From: Gonatopus flavifemur
Lineage: Eukaryota > Arthropoda > Insecta > Hymenoptera > Dryinidae
DNA: 64,000 bases
Direction of reading: 5' to 3'
Assembly (NCBI GenBank): GCA_018340375.1
Contig: JAFFJZ010000008.1
Span: 1,426,001 to 1,490,000, forward strand
Positions 21,862 to 34,296 of the stretch are shown here, in pieces. The notes below the pieces were generated by a model, which saw only the letters and a program-made list of their open reading frames with translations, was not told where the DNA came from and made no database searches. The position numbers and the translations under genes are program-made. How positions within the stretch are numbered: the first letter of the stretch is position 1; each line of letters starts with the position of its first letter.

Positions 21862-24800
21862 ACTCGGGTATTTTCCCTTCTGAATATTGTAATTGAGATT
21901 CCGTGATCAAAATTCATAAGTATAATCTGGTACAAATCATATTAGGCAGTTCGCTGGCCCATATCAGCGCCAAGTATAAGAGTCGAGTCTGCCTCGATAG
22001 AACTAGGTAAGGGGCCAAGGAGGGCCTAGAATGATTTCTGCTAGGAATAATCATTGAACAATCAAATGATTTGATTATCCATGATCCACAAATGCACACA
22101 GTACGAGAATTTGGAGGGTGCAAAACGAACCGCAAGTCAAGAACATAGTAATCTTTGGTAAGAAATCTCAGAATATTTCTTAAAATCTGATAGTTTTTCT
22201 TGAATTTTGTAATGAAGATAAAACGGTTCACATTTTTGTGGAGAGTGAAAAAAAACCGATCCCTTGACTAGTCATTAGTAGAGGGCGCCAAAGTACGGTC
22301 CTCGAAGAAAAAGTAGTACCATGGCGGACAGATAATCTCCGGATTAGGAGGTCTGAAACAAAATCGGGAAAAGTACGTCAAAAAATGCAGTTAGAGCAAT
22401 CGGTGAAATTTATTGTGACAACTGTATAGTTGATTCTGACAAACAATTAATTGGTTTGCCCGTACCCTGTAAGAAATATTCCGTTGAAAAGAATTAAAAA
22501 TCACACGTATGAATACGATTTCTATGTATTTCACGATTGGGAACATTCAATGTGAATACCTTTCAATTCTAAAGTTTTCCAATTTTTTCTCGAAGGTTCC
22601 AATGTTCGTTTGTGAATTGTTCTCAATAATAAATTCCTCCGAAATCCTTCTGAACCATTGAAATTTATGCATTTCAATTCCTGTCAATTCCTAATCTCTT
22701 TTACGACCCAATTGGAATTTTATTTCTTATCACACAATTTCTATGGGATTGATTGAAACAGTTATATTATTTGGAATGTAAATTACTCAGTCCCTTGATC
22801 CGCCCGAATGCAAGGAGCTCTCAAATTACTTTGTTAGTTGCAAAACAGCTAATTTGAGAAAATTAATTTGTATTTGTATTCCTCCAGAGGTATTCAGATA
22901 TCGTATTCGTGCTCATTAAAATTCGCAATTCCTTTGAATGGATAATTTTTTACAGAGTATTCAACCAACAAATTACCATGCAATTACTGCAATCATGTAT
23001 TTTTCTCCGTGCATTTTCATACATTTTATCGTGGGTTTTTTTTCGGTATCCTTAGAGCTCGTACATTTTTGGCGAAATCTTCTCAACGATCTCCAAATTC
23101 TTACAAGCATATTCATTACCTATTAATGCTCCAACGAATTAGAAGAGAACAATATCCTTCACTATTTAACGTGGTTCATGAATTCGGATCACATTGTACA
23201 CGTATTCATGATAAAATATGTACAAGAGCACAAGATACATTGAATGTTGAGAAAAGAGAGAGAATGAAAAGCACAAAATGTCGTGTAATTACGACGTTGT
23301 GAGGATTCAGAAATGCTGCTTTCAGGAAGGAGGGAAGACGAGTCAAGAGGGTGACGGGTGGAAGAGGAAGAAGGGAGATTTGGCAGGGACAACAAGAGCT
23401 TTCTATACAGAAGGCTTGTTTGCTGTAGATTTTCATGCGTTGAGAAGTGTAGCAAGGCGTCCTTACCCCTGAGGATACGGAATATCCTTCATATGGGAGG
23501 AAGAGGTTCAACCTTCAGATTCAGCTGTACCTGAAATACAAAGATAGAAAGCATACGTATATATTCAATTATCTTATCATGTATATTCACGACAATGACA
23601 ACAGAACGGTAGAGCAAAAAAAGAATATAAAACTGAACATTTTCGTTACAAATAAGAATACCTTTTCTCCGCAGATAGGAAATGAAATAACAGGAGAAAA
23701 CATAGCATTATTATGACTGTGTAGACAAGAAGTGCATTCACGTACCTTGAGGAATAAACAGAAAGTTGGAGCTATTAATATTTTTTTCTGAATGTGGAAA
23801 TTTGATGAAGATCTTGGAATATTATGACAAATCAGAATTCATTGATATTGCATGATGAATATGAATCAAGAAAAATACTTTCAGTTCATAAGTATTTTCA
23901 TTCTCATTTTGGCATTCACATTTTTCCGAAATTTTGTACGCAATTCTCTGTAGATGGAAAAAAAAACATAAATTCGCTACAAGAAAAATCATTATTTCCC
24001 ACCGCTAGCACGAAATGTTTGCTACTGCAATCAAATTTTTAGATTCATCAATAACAGTTTGCCTACATTGGAAGAGTGCAGCCAACCAATTTTTCCTAGT
24101 ATATTCAACTATTTTTTCAATTCCCATGACCCTCTTTTAGTAACCGCAATAATTTTTCTAGTAAACACAATTATGGAAATGTAATTCAGCCCCATTAATA
24201 GAGTTAACCAACTTTACTTCTTTTGGTGTACTGTTGATAAAAAAATGTTGCCTTGAGAATGCTAAGATATTTAAATGCAATCTCTGATTCAAGTAGAAGC
24301 GCTGTACAGAACCATATTTTGATTGAATTGAATCCACTGTAAAACTCTCAATTTCATCGCAAACCTGGTAACCCATGGAAATGCTTTTAAATTCGAAGAG
24401 CCCTGAAAAACTTTGAAAATCTTGGGAAAATTCTGAAAAACTCGTATCTATGGGGGACGTTTTTCCACAATAAATTCTTCTGAATATCTATGAGGACCTC
24501 TGAAAAACTTTGAGGTTTTCTAAAAATCATTGAACCTCTCTGAGAAACTATGAATGCCTCTGAAATTCTCTGAATATCTTTGAAAATTCCAGTTCAACTT
24601 TCGCATCGAGGAAGCGTTGGTTCGTAATTTGTGATAAAAGATCTGACTGCTGTCACGCCGCTAGTATCCTCTTGAATTATGTAATTCTACACTTCAGCAC
24701 CTGTGAATCAGATGATTTTCGTCCAGATAGAATGAGAATTCCGTCAGAATTATCCAAATTGTCCAAAGAATTACCTGAACAGTACTCGGAGGTTTTTTGA

Positions 24801-25176
24801 ACGTGCTGAAAACGTTCGAACGTGATGTAAAAATGTTGAGAGGATTTTCAAAACATTCAAAAACTCTGGTGTCGTTAGTGTGGCCTCATACGCAACGTCG
24901 AATTAATTGGAAAACATTGCAAAAATTTTGATATTCTTTATGGCTAATGATGAGATTTTTGCTGATAAATGTCCAATTTCTGCTTCTTCCACCTTTTTTC
25001 GGTCACTGCCTGACCAGGGATCGGAAAAAGACGTACTGATAGCACTGATTATGTATCTATTAGTAATAGAACATCGATTTCTCTCTGAAAATTGATTATT
25101 CCGACATTGTATCATCCAAAAATAGTTCTCAAAACAGTAGCAAGGTATGTTCTTTCTTTATTTTGTTGTTTTTCTG
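21862..25176. other. Spacer; contains a CTCF-like core and a short-period repeat
   Basis: At 22279-22289 TAGAGGGCGCC fits the insect CTCF core YAGRKGGCGCY, a weak prediction on its own. At about 24398-24595 a degenerate 11-16-bp motif (CTCTGAAAAACTTTGA) repeats roughly a dozen times. The rest, including 23180-23480 with overlapping open frames on both strands, shows no recognised gene. Confidence 0.3.
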
Positions 25177-25403
25177 CACGGAGAAAACTAAACATCAGTG
25201 AATATTCTATTTGACTGGTTCGTCTTATGTCGAAAAAAGAAGTTTAGCAGCATTGGTACTGCGCAGATATGACCCGATCGTGTCTTTACAACAGACATGA
25301 CTGATACGTGTCTTCACATTAAAAAGTAGGTTGGAATTTTTTTTCTCATAACACGAGCCAGTCGTGTTGGAAAAATACTTACCGATGTTTTGCTTTCTCC
25401 GTG
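25177..25403. mobile_element. 227-bp CACGGAGAAA MITE, TG duplication
   Basis: The left end CACGGAGAAAACTAAACATC and the inverted right end CACGGAGAAAGCAAAACATC match. TG at 25175-25176 recurs at 25404-25405. Internal CGTGT/ACACG motifs pair weakly. No protein. Confidence 0.75.
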
Positions 25404-27050
25404 TGCATGGGGAAGAATAAAAACGCCAACTAGGTTGAACAAAGAAGACCTTTTGCTTTGGGAAAATCATGTATCTGCTAAAAAAAATAGTACCTACATA
25501 TTCTGTTGCATTTCATTCGAATATTGAAATCAACGATATTCAAGTACACGAGCGGAAATCTGCATATTATGATTGTAAGTTTATTCAAGAAACAAGTAGA
25601 ATGAAATACCGAAAGAAAATGAAAATAATTCTTTTGGATGAGGATATGAGGTCCTGGGTTCTGGTTTTACAGACGACACGATACAAGGATCCCCTTTGGC
25701 AAACTCAAAGGGTTACCATGACGACCAACACGTGACGTACCCACCCACCAAGCCGTGCCCGTTGAAACAAATGAAGGCACGCTCTCTACTCGGTAACCCC
25801 CTACTTTTATCGCTATTCTTTTCTCTTTCAGCTTCAGCATCATTCTCTTCTTTCCACTCTTTTTCTGGTTCTCCTTTCTTCGAGATCATTCAAAGGAGAT
25901 ACAGTAATGGAGAAGAGGAAAAACGAAAAGATGTATTGCAAAACGACGTTTTTTTTTTCCAAAGATCGATACATAGCAACAATATGATAGGAAGAGTTTC
26001 AAGATTTGTCTGCGTATACGAGTATTCGAAATTCGTCAAATTGATTTTCCCCTTCTCGATTTAACACGGATTTCTAATGCAAGAAAGTATCTCATTTATT
26101 TTCCTATAAAAGGTGATTCCTTTTCAAAGACAGAAATCAAGCGAAATATGACATTTCAATCAAATTAGAAAGGAGATGGTGTGAAAAGTTTCTATTTCTG
26201 TCCATGAATGCAAAAGTGTGTGAAGTATGGATTTTCATAGTTTTGAAGGCGCTGAAAGATTCGCGACATCAATGTGCCAGGCCCGGGACTTTTCAGCCCA
26301 TGCGTTAAGATACTTTGACTATATAAGTATGAACTGCTAGCTGCCGACTTCAGGTGTGTCCGCAACATCTACCAACGCCGACAACATCCCCATTGACCAT
26401 CAACTAAAGAAGTAAATAAACAATATGGCAGCAGGGAAAATCAAGATATTATCTTGAATATTGAACATGCTTTTCTCAAACGATTTCCTTATCTTATTAT
26501 TGAATTATATAATGAAAGAAAATTGAGGAGAAGAATCATATACCTGCATACCAAAATGTTCATATACCTGAATCCAAACCTTCGATATGTTCAATATGAT
26601 TATATCCTTTTTTTATATTGTCAAAAAAGCAACGGCGTGAATCAATTAATATGATGACATGAACTTTATGTAGTGCAAAACGTGAATATAATAAAGTGAA
26701 TCAATAATAATGAACATCATCGGACACTGGTCCCTTCAAAATATAAGGAAGACACAAAATATATAGAAGTGGAAACCCTGGAAAAACTATACTCAAAAAT
26801 TTATACTTTTCACCATTGTTCATTGTTTTACTTCGAAAATTTGGATAATTAATCACTTCGAACATATTTTCAAATTTATTGAGATCTAACCAAGAATTTA
26901 TATTTACATTTCATACAAATACGTAATTCAGTTTTTGAATTGCCGCGTTTTTGGTTCATGGGTGGAGCTTGAATATCGAATCATCTCATTGAATGTTGCG
27001 GATACATTTCATCCCATTTTCGGAAGAGAGGGAGTAGCCGCTAGCAGTCC
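25404..27050. other. Spacer, nothing recognised
   Basis: The 122-codon frame 25696-26064 is rich in Ser/Phe from CTTTTC runs and has no recognisable domain. No repeats were found. Confidence 0.3.
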
Positions 27051-27056
27051 ATACTT

Positions 27057-27660
27057 ACATAGTCAATGGTGAGATCGGCGCCCCAACCAGGAAGTGTCCA
27101 GGTGTAAGAAAGTCGAATCCATGGTTTGGGAGACTGGGCAGAGGACAGGTGGACGTGAATTACGGATCGCCTCCACTCTCGCTAGTAACTCTTTCTGAGT
27201 CAGCGACTGTCGACCGATTACACGTTTCAAGTGGTGTTTCATACTCTTTATGCCGGCTTCCCATGAACCATAAAACTTGGGAGCAGCTGGAGGGTTGAAC
27301 CTCCAAATAATATTGCGTTCTCGACAATAATCTTCGAGTTGTTCGTTAGAGTATAATAGAATGTTAGCTATTTTACGGAGTTCTCGGGATGCACCGACAA
27401 AATTTGTGCCTAGATCGCTGCACAAATGAACTGGGACGCTTTTCCGTGCTGTGAAACGATCCAGTGTGGACAGGGACAAGGCTGTCGTGAAGTCGGTAAC
27501 TAAATCCCAATAAGTTCCGCGGGTACTTGGACAAATAAACGATACAATCCGACACTTGGTTGTTCGTGCATTACGTCGTTTCGTTTCCTTCAACATATAC
27601 GGCCTCGCTAGGTCTATCCCGGTGCCTCGGACCTTTTAAAAACGAATGCTGGGTAATTTT
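27057..27660 (-). pseudogene. BEL/Pao integrase catalytic core, frameshifted
   Basis: This is the C-terminal part of a BEL/Pao pol polyprotein, whose integrase joins retroelement DNA to the genome. On the minus strand the long frame 27596-27063 carries CSDLGTNFVGASRELRKI (second catalytic Asp) and KFYGSWEAGIKSMKHHLKR (catalytic Glu). The region of the first catalytic Asp is reached only in another frame near 27600-27640, so at least one frameshift separates it from the zinc-binding part upstream. Near 27110 another frame change puts the usual GHFLVGAP motif out of register; in that frame the text ends at a stop about 27057. Nothing like a long terminal repeat follows. Confidence 0.85.
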
Positions 27661-28436
27661 GACATCATGGATTGCAACGTAGTAGCCCTGTAGTGATAAC
27701 AATCCACGCATTGAAAAACTATATGTCTCAAGAGATAACGTATTCCAGGAGTCCAAAACTGTCGTTGTATCAGGGATTGCATCAGTTGAGACCCTCCATG
27801 GAGAGTCACCTTGTGATAATGTAAGGCTATCAATTCTGCGAAACGACTTTTGCGGTGCACCAAGAAAGGGTGTTTACTTGCTTCCTTAATGGGTGCAAAA
27901 CGTAAACGTCCCCAAACCCTGAGGAATCCTTCTGAGTCCAAAAACGGTGTCAAGTGACCTATCGGACCCTTGATGGGCTTCTTCGATATGAGATTCGAAA
28001 TCACTCCTGCGGAATTCTTCCCTTGCGTCCACTTTACGAGTGTTTCTAAGGCTTGTGAGAGTTCTTGTGAAATGAGCGACCCATCCTGCTGCACAGAATC
28101 TACTTTTATCTTGGCTTCTGGGTTGTGTATGTATCGAGGTGTATACCCGGGTGTATATTGTGTACGTAACAAGGAAGAGTGATCGCGAAGTGGGGATTCA
28201 AGTATGACGCTAAGATCCCGCTTGGACTGTATATTAGTTATTAACGTGGTAGCGTGGGTTTCAAATTCAGGTATCTCCTCCACCTTCTTGAAATTAGTGA
28301 GTGGCCATGTTGAACGAGGTGTACTAAGAAACTCTGGTCCTTTCCACCATAGTGAATTTATTTTTTGTATAATTGCTTTTGAAACAGCTAAAAGTTTGTA
28401 GTGTAATTCCTCGTAGGCTCGTGTAGGTTGGTTCAT
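27636..28436 (-). pseudogene. BEL/Pao pol, zinc-binding integrase domain and upstream linker
   Basis: The 266-codon frame is the longest in the window. It includes LWWKGPEFL (about residues 29-37), a landmark of Pao-type pol before the integrase, then LRVWGRLRFA, and the zinc-binding region with HGGSQLMQSLIQRQFWTPG and CVDCYHYRA. The ATG at 28436 is only the first methionine after the junction with gag, not a natural start. Protease, reverse transcriptase and RNase H, which should precede this part, are missing. No LTR or primer-binding site was found on either side. Confidence 0.85.
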
Positions 28437-28445
28437 AGGAACTTG

Positions 28446-28685
28446 TTAACCAACCGACACCTGTAAATTAGCTCGATCGATTTGATCTTGGAGTTCTTGA
28501 AATCGTTCCATGTCGGACTCTAAATCGGAGGCTCGAATTAGAAAAACATTTTCTTTGTCAGGCAACCTGGCTGTCATATCATAAGTTATTTGTATACGTT
28601 GAAAGATACGCTCGCGTTTCCCAAAGAGGAGTTGCAATTCGCATTCCTCCTTACTCTAGATAGTCGAAGTATCTGTAGGTGCCAT
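28446..28685 (-). pseudogene. N-terminal gag remnant of the same BEL/Pao element
   Basis: The frame from ATG 28685 has an in-frame TAG after nine codons and then continues open to 28446, giving a charged, helical 63-residue stretch after Met at 28637 (KRERIFQRIQITYD, ESDMERFQELQDQI). This resembles the start of BEL/Pao gag, which has a coiled N-terminus. It ends ten bases before the pol fragment starts. Assignment rests mainly on position and composition, so it is less sure than the integrase. Confidence 0.6.
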
Positions 28686-29210
28686 TATGAAATGAATGAG
28701 ATTCTACAAAGTGTAATGAATCGATCTAGTAAGCTATCAAATCAATAATGAAAAGGGAGAATTTACTTCCTACGTGCAATGTGTTAATCTATATCCGATA
28801 CATCGGCTGCAACGATAGTTCTAAGATTTACTGATATAAAGAAACTGAATTACATAAGTTATGGTCACGAAATTATACGCTAATTTCGAATATTCATTCT
28901 GTGCAATCAAGCGTGTGATTTCAGATGATCAAATTCGAATTATTTGGAGATATATAATCTTCCTTCAACACAACGTAGATTCGATCGAAAACCTGCACGT
29001 TTCTTGTGTTCGAATAATGAATTTGATTTTATCTTGATATCGAATGCATTAATAAGCGGATTATCGAAGCTGAAAAATGATCAGCTCTATGAGCATATAT
29101 AAAAGTTTCATCAAAACGATTTCAATATGCAGAAGTTATTCACTCCAAAGATCGAATTATGATATTGAACTTTACGATTATAATTGAACATTCATATTGT
29201 TTCAACTGGA
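28686..29210. other. AT-rich spacer upstream of the BEL remnant
   Basis: No LTR-like ends (TG...CA with a repeat partner) were found. Nothing else was recognised. Confidence 0.3.
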
Positions 29211-29349
29211 CCCTGGTGGAAAGCGTTACATGGTTTCTGGTCAGTTTCTGGCTAGTAGCCAGAAACTGGGTGTTTCTGGTCGGTCACTGGTTAGTTACCG
29301 ACTAGTAGCTGGCCAGTGGCCAGCTAAACTGGGCAAATTTCTACCAGGG
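29211..29349. mobile_element. 139-bp MITE with CCCTGGTxGAAA ends, GA duplication
   Basis: CCCTGGTGGAAAG at the left pairs with ATTTCTACCAGGG at the right. GA at 29209-29210 recurs at 29350-29351. The interior is built from short CTGG/CCAG words (TTTCTGGTCAG, TAGCTGGCCAGTGGCCAGC), giving additional small stems. Confidence 0.75.
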
Positions 29350-30296
29350 GAGGAATGATTACATAAATTTTTTGGAGTTTTTCGAATTCGTATATTTCAA
29401 TCATAATCATAAAACGTTGAAATTCACCGCGAGACTCATCTGTACAAATTCGTATAACTCTGGATTCAATATTTTCTTTGAATTTATTCTAATTGAACAT
29501 ACTCATACGAAATTCATGTGTGAATTATCACTCATAGATCTTTATGAAAATTTTCATGAGTTACACGTTAAATTCGTCTAAGAAGTACGCTCTTAAATGT
29601 GAAAAATGGAACAACGGGACCTACTATTGTACTAAAAATTTGTACTCATTATCTGTGTAATTGATAGCATGATTTTCAAAAAAACCTCGATCGTGTCAAG
29701 AGCACAAGCATAAACTCGTCAACAAATGAAATGAGAACGTGTAATAAACGAGCTCGTATAAGAAACTCGATGAAGGTTCTATTGAATTATGACACGAGTA
29801 AGACGAATCGTGATCTAATAATAAGTAAATGAAAATGTTAAATACATACGTGACATGCGATAACAGTTAAATTAACGGGCGGATCCCAAACTCACACTCT
29901 CACACTCTCGCACTCATGCCATTGAGTACGATGGTGTATCGATTGTAGACGTTGAAGAGGACGGCGGCAGGGAAGACCAACGTGCTGTCGACTCGATGAA
30001 ATTGTTGGTCCCGTGTCCATACGAATAATTTCTCCAGGAATGTGCCCAAAATGAAGGTAACCAACAAAATAATTGTCCCTACGATAAATCATCGACAGAA
30101 CACTGAGATTTGCCAAAGTACACTCCAAGAGAGTGTAGTACCACGTGTGAAAATAACTCGAAAAAAAACGGTACAGATACGTATATGTAAAACGTGTGTG
30201 GCCGTCTGATTTAATTACGCTCAAAGTTTTGAGTGTATAGGGGGATCTGGTGATTCTCGTGGTGAGAGGGACATCTTCCTGCAGGCTCTATAGCGC
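29350..30296. other. Spacer, nothing recognised
   Basis: A 110-codon minus-strand frame (30224-29892) without recognised domain is the only longer frame. Confidence 0.3.
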
Positions 30297-30977
30297 GAAC
30301 ACCCACGATATCTCTAAAATATCCATAGGATATACAAATGTCCGGTTTTGGGGATATTCTGGGAATATGCCTGCAGGATATTTACAGAATATTCCACAGG
30401 ACATTCGTAGGATTTGAAATTCCACAGTCCGTATCACATCCTGAGTAGATTAGTTTTGATTTCAATAGAAACTCTCAATTGTAATGATATCTTGAAAACA
30501 TATTCCTCGTAGGTATAAACATTCTCATGATAGCGTATCAGATGCCAGAGAATATGTGATGTCATGTTTAAATTTGATGTCCAATCAAAAATAAACGGTC
30601 CATACACTCTAACTCTTCGCAATTGAAACAGAATATCATATACAAATTCCACTGTATCCTGTTTGATCCTCCCCACACGAAAAGTTAGACTCAAATTAAA
30701 TCTCACGTGGTCTTCGCAGCCGAGACTTAGCCGAACAAAGAATGATTGTTTGGTTTGGTTATTTGAAAAGTTCTTATCCCATAATTAGTGGGGAATCATA
30801 TCAATCCGAATATCAATCCGCATATTCCAGATTATCATAAGATAACTCTTAGGATATCGTGAACGTATTCTGGGATATTACCGGGATGTCGAGAATATCA
30901 TGGGATATAAACGGGATTTGAAAAATATCTCTCACACAGAGAGATATTTGTCCTGGGGATATCTTGTGCTGTGTGGG
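30297..30977. mobile_element. Probable CCCACACAGCACA element, interrupted
   Basis: The right end, inverted, reads CCCACACAGCACAAGATATC. The left has CCACGATATCTCTAAAATAT and both flanks are rich in GGATATT/AATATCC words that pair across the element. About 30420-30780 lacks these words and may be a later insertion or an unrelated core. Ends are not fixed precisely on the left. Confidence 0.4.
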
Positions 30978-31892
30978 TTACTTATTTCATCTAATTTCGG
31001 AAATCCATTTCGGTATTACGTGTAGAATGATGGATTCACGAGATATATCACAGAGTGGAAAATGGACTGAATAAATTTTTGATCGCACACAAATGACTCC
31101 CCTATACGGCTGAGGGTTAATAAATAAACATTGTGTCCAATTCACACAGAAATCTTTACGGACCGTTTTGGACATACAAAATGTATCGAATTGGACATGA
31201 GATTTCTGTGTTTTGATAAATAATCGAATTAGTAGAAAATGGCTTTCAAAGTGGTTTTTAACTTTTTATTTGGATTAAAACAGTGAATTTTTCATAAATA
31301 TTCTTCTCCTTGTATAGAGTCATGAAATATCAGATTTATATCATGGAAGTAAAAATATTGGAACCATACAATTGCTGATCTTATGAATACTTTCGAAGTG
31401 AAAAAGAATTGTCCGGTAACATTCACTTTACATTAGTGACATTCACTTTATATGACATTTTTAATTCTCTATCTCCCTCATAAGTCGGAAGGGAAGCACG
31501 AATGACATTCATCGGATCACTACTATGTATCGATTCGAATATTTATTCCCATGAGTGTGTTTTCATAAGGGACTGGGATATATGTTTTCAGTTTGCACAT
31601 CATTTCAAATCTAGATGTGGAAAAACTCATATTCCAAATCATCAGGCGACATGCAATTTTTATAAAATATATGTTTGATCATAAGAAATATAAATCAATC
31701 TATTGATGAAATTATATGAAAACAGAATACGTAGAAACATACTTGCTCCCGTAACATACAGATAAAATGAAGAGAATAGTCATAGTGCCCGAGAATTTCG
31801 ATTTTTCCGATGTTTCTCCAATTGTTTTTTCACGAGTACAGCCGACAACATTCGATCTTCGTTTATTTTCAATTTCAGAAAGAATCATGTAT
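30978..31892. other. Spacer, nothing recognised
   Basis: AT-rich sequence with a short duplicated motif ACATTCACTTTA near 31419 and 31438. No gene. Confidence 0.3.
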
Positions 31893-32085
31893 TTAAAATT
31901 TCAATGAAAAATCTTTGATAAACTCCGAAAAAAGTCTGAAAAATTTTGAAAACACTCTGAGAACGATATCCCAAAAATATTATATTTTTCATCGAAATCT
32001 CAGAGTTTCTCAGACGTTTGCAAAAGGAAATCAGAGTTTTTCAGAGATTCCACAGGAATTTTCAGAAATTTTTTAGCAAAATATT
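31893..32085. repeat. Short-period TCTGAAAAA motif with an internal turn
   Basis: Left of about 31985 the words CCGAAAAA, TCTGAAAAATTTTGAAAA and TCTGAGA are in one orientation; right of it TCTCAGAGTTTCTCAGA and CAGAGTTTTTCAGAGA are in the other. Similar text in one orientation lies at 24398-24595. A degenerate foldback is the likely origin. Confidence 0.45.
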
Positions 32086-32368
32086 TCCATACGGGTACCG
32101 AATAACTATAACCCAGATAACCCAAGCGTTCCAAAAGGGTCCCACATAAATACATTGTATTCATTATGAACTCTTTTAGAACTCTTGTGCCATCTGGGTA
32201 ATACCGAATGTGAATAATAACGAATGAACAAATATAAATTTTCATATAAATCAAATAATTTGCCTTTTTCTTCATAAAAAAATTGATTGTTCCCACGTAT
32301 TAGGCGTTGAAAAAACATAATTTATTATGGAAGTGACCAATAATGTGATTTGTATTGTATGTATAGAT

Positions 32369-32500
32369 ATCGGTTCGATGTATAACCCTTCTAGCTATAC
32401 ATGTATATTATTGCGACAACTTGTATGCTTATAGTTCAGTAGTTACAAGTGAAAAAGAAAGTGGTAATCGAAATTTGGACCTTCTCCCCTACTATTTTTT
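32369..32500 (+). mobile_element. Right-end fragment of the 882-bp element seen at 44937
   Basis: CTAGCTATACATGTATATTA through ACAAGTGAAAAAGAAAGTGG to GGACCTTCTCCCC matches 45717-45818 with few changes and ends at TA. The remaining 750 bp and the left terminus are absent. Confidence 0.65.
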
Positions 32501-32531
32501 CCAATATGATATGCGATTATATTAGTCAAAT

Positions 32532-32853
32532 CCATGGTTAAAAGAATCTATTGATTCTCGCCAAATCTGATTAAATCTCGGCCAATTTTCCGATTGAATT
32601 TCAGCCAGCAATTTATCAATGAGAGTTGGTCAGATTGAATCTCCTCAAATCTTATTGAATCTCGGACAATGTTCTGAACAAATCTCATGAAATCTGCCGT
32701 GCAAGGCAAAGATTCTTGTACCATTCGATTCATAAAATTTTCCTAAACCGGATGACATGAAAGAATAATTTCCAAAAAAATTGAGTTGACCACTTTTTTG
32801 CCTGGTACGGCATAAATTTCACTGTCACATTCAATGGATTCTTTTAACCAGGG
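32532..32853. mobile_element. 322-bp MITE with CCCTGGTTAAAAGAATCC ends
   Basis: The left end CCATGGTTAAAAGAATCTAT and the inverted right end CCCTGGTTAAAAGAATCCAT pair over 20 bp. AT lies on both sides (32530-32531, 32854-32855). The interior repeats AAATCTCxxxAAAT and GAATCTC words. Same family as 14833-15060. Confidence 0.75.
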
Positions 32854-34296
32854 ATACCACAGTAATTTTCATTAAACTATTTTCTTCGTGCATTCGTTCA
32901 ACATTGTTGACATCATTTGTTAAATACTACTCAACTGTTCGATCGTTTTTCAAATCTTTGTGTCCCTCACGAATCAACTCAAAATACCCTTTTCATGAAA
33001 TTCTCTTCCACCATACGAATTTCATTGTACACATTAATTTCTATTCCACTCTACGTCAATTATTCGAAATTTAATTATCAATAATGACATCTTGAGTGTC
33101 ATGAGTGAACAAGGAAGGGTGAAGAATTATTATGATCCATGAAAAGAGATTTTGGTCCTTGGGCGTCACTAACAAACGGATCTCGATGTGGCACTAGTGT
33201 TGGATAGAGTTCAACCATTATCCGTTCAAATTGGTTATTTTCTGTAAATACCGTATTGAAAAGCCAATAATGTTGTTTCCTCCCTCCTCCATCTCTATTG
33301 TATCACATAAGCTCATTCACCCTGAATTTTCTTTCGATCGTAATTTTTATTTACAACGAAAGTTCCTTTCTTGATGCGTGTAGTTGTGTGTACCCAAACC
33401 AACAAACGTAATCCTGAAAATGGCACAGGTGACGTTCACGCAGTGGGAAAAAAATCATCCCCGAAAGGGCTTTATCCAGCCTCAAGGGTGAAAGAGTCAC
33501 CAGGTGAAAGAAAAAAAAGAGAGAATAACCCTTCAATAATGATGACGAAGGATGTGAAAGTATACCTGCGATATCTGGCTTATCGTGTGTATTAGGGATA
33601 AGAAATTTATATATATATGTATAGAACAGGGGATGGAAGAAACAGCAGGTCAAAAAACACAACGAGAGGAAAAAATAAGGGGGGTCGGTTTTCGAGTGGC
33701 GCCGTTGAAGGGCGAGTATTTCGAAGATTATAATAACAACAATGATGATACAAGAAGAGAAAGAGTTTTGTCTGGAAAAGGTCACCTACGAAACGAATCC
33801 CGAAATCAGAACTTCTTTGACAGGAATCTGAAATGATGAGCAGACAGGTAGATAACGATCAAATGAACATGAAAGCTTGGAAAGTTCTTCAAAGTGTTCT
33901 GTGACGATACATGAACTCGTTACCTACGTATTCTTGTAACCTTCAAGTTTCCCTTTGAAAATTGTCTTCCAGTAAAATTTCAAAGGGTGAAGGAGAAAAC
34001 AAAAATCGCTTGATGAATAATTCGAAAACTCTTGACTCGATATATCCTGAGATATGAAAAACTTTTTCATGAAAAATGTATTTTCTGCACAGTCGCACAA
34101 TCAACGTGGATCAATAAAAACCAAGTTTCATTCAGCAATCAATTCACTGTTTGGAAATGATTGCATAGGTATCTTTGGTTGATTGATTACGAAATTTAAT
34201 GACAAGTTGGTCCTAAACACCTCATGGAATGGAATTGATTACAGAAAACAAATAGATTGAGTGTTCAAGGAGAAAAGAAAATTCGATTTTGTCCAT
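32854..34296. other. Spacer, nothing recognised
   Basis: At 33351-33836 overlapping frames of 74-144 codons on both strands follow purine/pyrimidine-biased text and carry no domain. No repeats were recognised. Confidence 0.3.

Noticed and set aside
25696..26064. 122-codon plus frame with a Ser/Phe-rich hydrophobic stretch
   Set aside because: The hydrophobic part comes from CTTTTC-rich low-complexity DNA. No family or splice evidence supports a gene.
26350..27060. LTR downstream of the BEL remnant
   Set aside because: No sequence below 27057 recurs above 28685, so a paired LTR is not supported.
33351..33836. Overlapping 144-codon minus and 74-83-codon plus frames
   Set aside because: They overlap on opposite strands, follow purine/pyrimidine bias and contain no recognisable domain, start context or splice pattern.
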